Of a stretch of DNA of 64,000 bases, positions 12,480 through 64,000 are shown in pieces. Below the pieces are notes generated by a model that was not told the origin of the DNA, made no database searches, and saw nothing but the letters and a program-made list of their open reading frames with translations. How positions within the stretch are numbered: position 1 is the first letter of the stretch; each line of letters begins with the position of its first letter. This DNA comes from Camarhynchus parvulus (taxonomy: Eukaryota > Chordata > Aves > Passeriformes > Thraupidae), in contig NC_044591.1 of the NCBI RefSeq assembly GCF_901933205.1, positions 992,001 to 1,056,000 on the forward strand, read 5' to 3'. Position numbers and translations under genes: made by a program.

Positions 12480-13765
12480 GGAATGGTAACAAAAGTAAAG
12501 GGAATTTTGGGACAAATAAAGGGGATTTGGGGCCAAATGGCAGGAATTTTTTTTTGTAAATAAAGGGAATTTTTGGGGCCAAATGAAAGGGAGTTTTGGG
12601 GAAAATAAAGGGAATTTTGGGGGAAAATAAAGGGAATTTTTGGGGCCAAATGAAAGGGAGTTTTGGGGAAAATAAAGGGAATTTTGGGGGAAAATAAAGG
12701 GAATTTTTTGGGGTCAAATGGAGGGGAATTTGGGGAAGATAAAGGGGATTTTGGGGAAGATTATTATTTATTTATTCCCAGTTATTTATTGCTGGGATCA
12801 GCAGCAGGGTGGGGCCAATTCCCAGCGAATCCCACTGGGATGGATCCCAAATTTCCTGTTGGGATGGATCCTGAATTTCCTGCTGGAAGGGATCCCAGAT
12901 TTCCTACAGGGTTGGATCCTGGATTCCCCACTGGGATGGATCCTGGATTTCCCCCGCACTGTTCCCAATCCCTGATCCAATCCCAGCGGGATGGATCCTG
13001 GGATGATCCTGGGATGGATCCAGATCCTTGGGATGATCCCAGGATGGATCTGGATCCCTGGGATGGTCCGTGGGATGATCCTGGGTTGGATCTGGATCCA
13101 CGGGAAGGGCTCAGGATGATCCTGAGATGGATCCAGATCCTTGGGATGATCCCTGGGATGGATCTGGATCCATGGGATGATCCCAGGGTGGATCCAGATC
13201 CTTGGGAAGGGCTCAGGATGATCCTGGGATGGATCCAGATCCATCCTGGGATGATCCCTGGGGTGATCCCTGGATGGATCTGGATCCCTGGGATGGTCCC
13301 TGGGATGATCCTGGGTTGGATCTGGATCCACGGGAAGGGCTCAGGATGATCCTGGGATGGATCCAGATCCTTGGAATGGTCCCTGGGATGGATCTGGATC
13401 TCTGGGATGATCCCTGGGGTGATCCCTGGATGGATCTGGATCCTTGGGATGGTCCCTGGATGATCCCAGGATGGATCTGGATCCCTGGGATGGTCCCAGG
13501 GTGGATCCAGATCCACGGGAAGGGCTCAGGATGATCCTGGGATGGATCCAGATTCGTCCTGGGATCATCCCTGGGATGATCCTGGGATGGATTTGGATCT
13601 CTGGGATGGTTCCAGGGTGGATCTGGATCCCTGGGATGGTCCCTGGGATGATCCTGGGTTGGATCTGGATCCCTGGATGATCCCTGGATGATCCCTGGAT
13701 GGTCCCAGGATGGATCTGGATCCCTGGGATGATCCCTGGATGATCCCGGGGCGGATCCATCAGCC
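12480..13765 (+). repeat. minisatellites
   Basis: 12480-12775 repeats AATAAAGGGAATTTTGGGG; its many AATAAA words are repeat content, not evidence of poly(A) sites. 12830-13765 repeats GGATGGATCTGGATCCCTGG. The next 300 bp (13770-14080) is unique with no gene seen. Confidence 0.8.
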
Positions 13766-14079
13766 GCTCCCCCAGGCAGCAGCTCGGGTGCCAGGGATAA
13801 AAATATCCCAGGATAAAAATATCCCGGGATGGGAGAGGCCAGGCTGGGCCGGGGTTTGGGTCCCGCTGCTCCCGGGGCTGGGGCCTCCTTGGGAATCTCC
13901 ATTCCCAGGGATCTTCCCATCCCAACATCCTTGGCGTCTCCTGCATCCCCTTTTTCCTGCCCCACTTCATTCCCATGCATCCTGCTTCCCATTGTTTTTC
14001 CTCTCCTGATTGATTTCCATGGATCCCTTGCAGCTCCCAAACCTCCACATTCCCGGGGACGATTCCTGGATTATCCCTG

Positions 14080-14560
14080 GGTTATCCTCAATCCCGATTT
14101 TCCTCTCCCAGTGCATTTCCATGGATTCCCGCTTCCCAGTTTTCCTCTCCCAGTGTATTTCCATGGATTCCCAATCCCGATTTTCCTCTCCCAGTGTATT
14201 TCCATGGATTCCTCAATCCTGATTTTCCACTCCCAGTGGATTTCCATGGATTCCTCAATCCCGATTTTCCTCTCCCAGTGTATTTCCATGGATTCCTCAA
14301 TCCTGATTTTCCACTCCCAGTGGATTTCCATGGATTCCCGCTTCCCAATTTTCCTCTCCCAATGGATTTCCATGGATTCCTGAATCCCGATTTTCCTCTC
14401 CCAGTGTATTTCCATGGATTCCCGCTTCCCGAATTTTCCTCTCCCAGTGGATTCCCATGGATTCCTGAATCCCGATTTTCCTCTCCCAGTGTATTTCCAT
14501 GGATTCCTCAATCCCGATTTTCCTCTCCCGCTTCATCTCCATGGATCCCCAGCAGCTCCT
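14080..14560 (+). repeat. ~40-bp minisatellite
   Basis: About twelve copies of TTTCCATGGATTCCTCAATC followed by CCGATTTTCCTCTCCCAGTG. 14570-15030 after it is mostly unique, with no supported exon. Confidence 0.85.
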
Positions 14561-15039
14561 GGGAATCCCATTCCCCATTCCCCATTCCCACCCCTGCATT
14601 TTCCCGCTTCCCGCTCTCCCCCTCCCCGTGCATTCCCACAGATTCCCGTTTTTCCCTCATCCCATGGGATCCCTTTCGCTCCTGGGATGTTCCCACCCCT
14701 GCCCGTGCGGAACACTCCGGGAAAAATCCCTTTTCCCCTTGGATCTGTCCCAATCCCAGGATTATTTTGGAGGCCTGGGATAAATCCGGGCTGGGCTGAG
14801 CTCAGCGCTCCAAACGGGAGTGACCTTGTCCCTGGATAAATTTGGGATGGGCCGCGATTCCCGCTGGGAGAGGGACCCACAGCGGGAAGGGGCCGGATCC
14901 CAATCCCGACCCCAATCCCGGGGTTGTTTTTCCAGAGGATTCCCAACTTTGAGGCTTTTTCTGGAGCTGCAGGAACTGGGAATTCTCGGTGTCCCAGGAA
15001 CCTCCGGTTCCGAAACTCCCCTGGGATTTTGGGGATTCT

Positions 15040-15630
15040 TCTCCTGTTTTTTCTGGATTCTTCTCCTGGGATTTTGGAAATTCTTGTCCTGGTTTTTGTG
15101 GATTCATCTCCCATTTTTTTGTGGATTGCTCTCCTGGTTTTTTTTGTGGATTCATCTCCTGGTTTTTGGAGATTGTTCTCCTGGGTTTTTGTGGATTCAT
15201 CTGGTTTTTTTGGGGATTTTTCCCTCCCACTTTTTGGGGATTCTTCTCCTGTTTTTCTGGGGGATTCTTCTCCCATTTTTTTGGGGATTCTTCTCCCATT
15301 TTTTTGGGGGGGATTGATCTCCTGGATTTTTGTGGATTCATCTGTTTTTTTGGGGGATTTTTCCCTCCCAGTTTTTGGGGATTCTTCTCCCGTGTTTTTT
15401 TGGCGATTCTTCTCCTGGGATTTTGGAAATTCCTCTCCCATTTTTTTGTGGATTCATCTGGTTTTTTGGGGGGATTTTCCCTCCCAATTTTTGGGGATTC
15501 TCCTCCCAGTTTTTGTGTATTGGTCTGGTTTTTTTTTTTTCTGGATTCATCTATTTTTTGGGGGGATTTTTCTCCCATTTTTTTGGGGGGATTCTTCTCC
15601 CAGTTTTTGTGGGATTGATCTCCTGGTTTC
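15040..15630 (+). repeat. T-rich minisatellite
   Basis: Units of GGATTCTTCTCCCATTTTTT with variable T and G runs. 15630-16020 is unique GC-rich sequence with no supported gene. Confidence 0.8.
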
Positions 15631-16019
15631 CGGTGGATCCTGGATTTCTGGCTCGCTTGGCGTCGCATCCACAGGGAAAATTCCCAGGTGGGGTGACCCA
15701 GGAGAGGTTCCCACTCCAGGAAAAGAATTCCAGGAGGGAAAATCCCAACTTTTCCCGGGATCATCCCTTGGGAGCAGCCCGAGGCTCCGACCTTGCCGCC
15801 GTGCCCGGTGCCCTCCAGGCGCTCTCGGCTTTCCGGGCGGATGCTCCATCGATCGCTGCATCGATCCCGGACGGATCCTGGCGCTTCCCGCCCTTCCCTG
15901 GGAGCAGGACCCGCAATTCCCGGGATAAATTCTCCCTGAGCCATTCCCAGCTCCCTGTCCGAGCTGGAGCCCCACTTGGATCCATCCCGCTGGAGCCCCC
16001 TGGTCCTTTCCAGGGCTGG

Positions 16020-16200
16020 GATTGGGGCTGATCCCCCTTTTCCAACCCTTTCCCCCTTTTCCAACCCCTTTTCCCCCTTCCCCAACCCATTTTCCCCATT
16101 CCCAACCCTTTTCCCACCCTTACCCAACCGTTCTCCCTCCTTTCCCGACCCTTTTCCCCCTTTCCCAACCCTTTTCCCCCCATTCCCAACCCCTTTTCCC
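16020..16200 (+). repeat. CT-rich tract before exon 1
   Basis: CCCTTTTCCCCCTTTCCCAA units. It also serves as a long pyrimidine tract for the exon 1 acceptor. Confidence 0.75.
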
Positions 16201-16245
16201 TGTTTTCCGCAGGAACGCCCCTGGAGCAGCTGAGCCCCCCCCGCC

Positions 16246-62659
<46,414 letters not shown>

Positions 62660-62664
62660 GTGAG

Positions 62665-64000
62665 CTTCCCGGGAAAGCGGCGGCGTTCCTGGAGAAACGG
62701 CGCCAATCCCGGAGAAACGGCGCCGTTCCCAAAAAACAGCCCCCATTCCCAAAAAAAACGCAGTTCCTAAAAACTGGCGTTTTCCCCAAAAACCGGCATT
62801 GTTCCCAAAAACCGGCGTTGTTCCCAAAAAACGGTGCCATTCCCAAAAAACAGCACCGTTCCCCAAAAACGGCATTATTCCCAAAAAATGGCTTTGTTCC
62901 CAAAAACCAGCAGCCGTTCCCAAAAAACAGCGCCATTCCCAAAACACAGTGCCATTCCCAGCCTTATCCCAGCCTGTTCCCAGCCCATTTCCAGCCCATT
63001 CCCAGCTTGTTCCCACCCCAATCCCATTGTTTCCATTCACAGCCCATTCCCAACCATTCCCAGCTCATTCCTATCCCAATTCCACTGCTCCTATTCCCAG
63101 CCCATTCCTGGGCTCATTCCCATCCCGATTCCCCTGTTTTCTGTTCCTGGCCCATTCCCAGTCTCATTCCCATCCCTATCCCACTGTTCCTATTCCCAGC
63201 CCATTCCTAGGCTGTTTCTTTTCCCATCCTGCTGTTTCCATTCCCATTCCCTGTCTCATTCCCATCCTGATCCCGCTGTTTCTGTTCCTATCCCACTGTT
63301 TCTGTTCCCAGCCCATTCCCGACCCATTCCCAGCCATTCCCTGTCTCATTCCCATCCTGATCCCGCTGTTTCCATTCCCATTCCCATCCCAATCCCGCTG
63401 TTTCTCTTCCCATCCTGCTGTTTCTGTTCCCAGCCCATTTCTGGCCCATTCCTGGCCCATTTCCAGACTCATTCCCATCCCAATCCTGCTGTTTCTGTTC
63501 CCATCCTGCTGTTTCCATTCCCATTCCCTGTCTCATTCCCATCCTGATCCCACTGTTTCTGTTCCCATTCCCAGCCCATTTCCAGACTCATTCCCATCCC
63601 GATCCCACTGTTTCCATTCCCAGCCCATTTCTGGCCCATTCCCTGCCCATTTCCAGATTCATTCCCATCCCGATCCCGCTGTTTCCGTTCCCATCCTGCT
63701 GTTTCCATTCCCAGCCCATTCCCAGCCCATTCCCAGTCTCATTCCCATCCCAATCCCGCTGTTTCTGTTCCCATCCTGCTGTTTCCATTCCCATTCCCGT
63801 CTCATTCCCATCCCAATCCCGCTGTTTCTGTTCCCATCCTGCTGTTTCCATTCCCATTCCCTGTCTCATTCCCATCCCGATCCCGCTGTTTCTGTTCCCA
63901 TCCCACTGTTTCTGTTCCCAGCCCATTTCTGGCCCATTCCCGGCCCATTCCCAGACTCATTCCCATGCCGATCCCGCTGTTCCCGCTCCCGCTCCCAGCC
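62665..64000 (+). repeat. minisatellites (intron 25, continues past the window)
   Basis: 62665-62960 repeats CGTTCCCAAAAAACAG-type units. 62960-64000 repeats CTGTTTCCATTCCCATCC and CAGCCCATTCCCAG, in ~150-bp higher-order blocks. Confidence 0.9.

Noticed and set aside
12480..12775. Many AATAAA words as poly(A) signals
   Set aside because: They are part of the AATAAAGGGAATTTTGGGG repeat unit, with no gene end nearby.

Overview
This window is vertebrate nuclear DNA carrying most of one gene on the + strand: ARHGEF10L, the Rho guanine-nucleotide exchange factor 10-like protein. I infer a bird, probably from a microchromosome: the exons are very GC-rich, the gene is compact (25 coding exons in about 46 kb), and almost every intron is filled with its own minisatellite. 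Family and exon order were recognised by reading the translations against remembered human ARHGEF10L and ARHGEF10 features; no database search was made. I found no bacterial genes, operons, CRISPR arrays or structural RNA genes.

Layout. 1-3.8 kb: a minisatellite, a ~115-bp tandem array, then a sharply bounded AT-rich block (1560-3790) ending in ~245-bp tandem units. 3.8-16.2 kb: three short CpG-dense blocks (3795-4030, 8395-8554, 10286-10461), two of them ending in good splice donors and so candidate 5' noncoding exons, separated by minisatellites. 16.2 kb: the exon with the start codon in an excellent Kozak context. 16.2-33.6 kb: exons 1-8, the divergent acidic and proline-rich N-terminal half. 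35.7-39.2 kb: exons 9-13, the DH (RhoGEF) domain. 41.1-50.2 kb: exons 14-18, the PH-like region. 51.9-62.7 kb: exons 19-25, the start of the C-terminal WD40-like propeller. The 3' end of the gene lies beyond 64000.

With the splice sites given, about 1,137 codons join in one open frame. Most junctions have consensus GT-AG sites and close in phase. Four N-terminal or linker junctions (exon 3 acceptor, exon 4 donor, exon 6 acceptor, exon 16 acceptor) are ambiguous and are flagged.

The most unusual thing here is how the introns have grown. In at least six places the intronic tandem array includes the edge of the neighbouring exon with its splice site. Examples are seven upstream copies of the start of exon 23, four copies of the end of exon 24 at a strict ~81-bp period, and copies of the starts of exons 11, 15 and 21 and the end of exon 12. 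The result is ladders of decoy splice sites inside a conserved gene. Other points are a phase-compatible cassette exon at 31455-31547, a possible internal first exon at 32693, complementary purine and pyrimidine introns flanking exons 14-17, and a probable retroviral LTR promoter fragment in intron 1.
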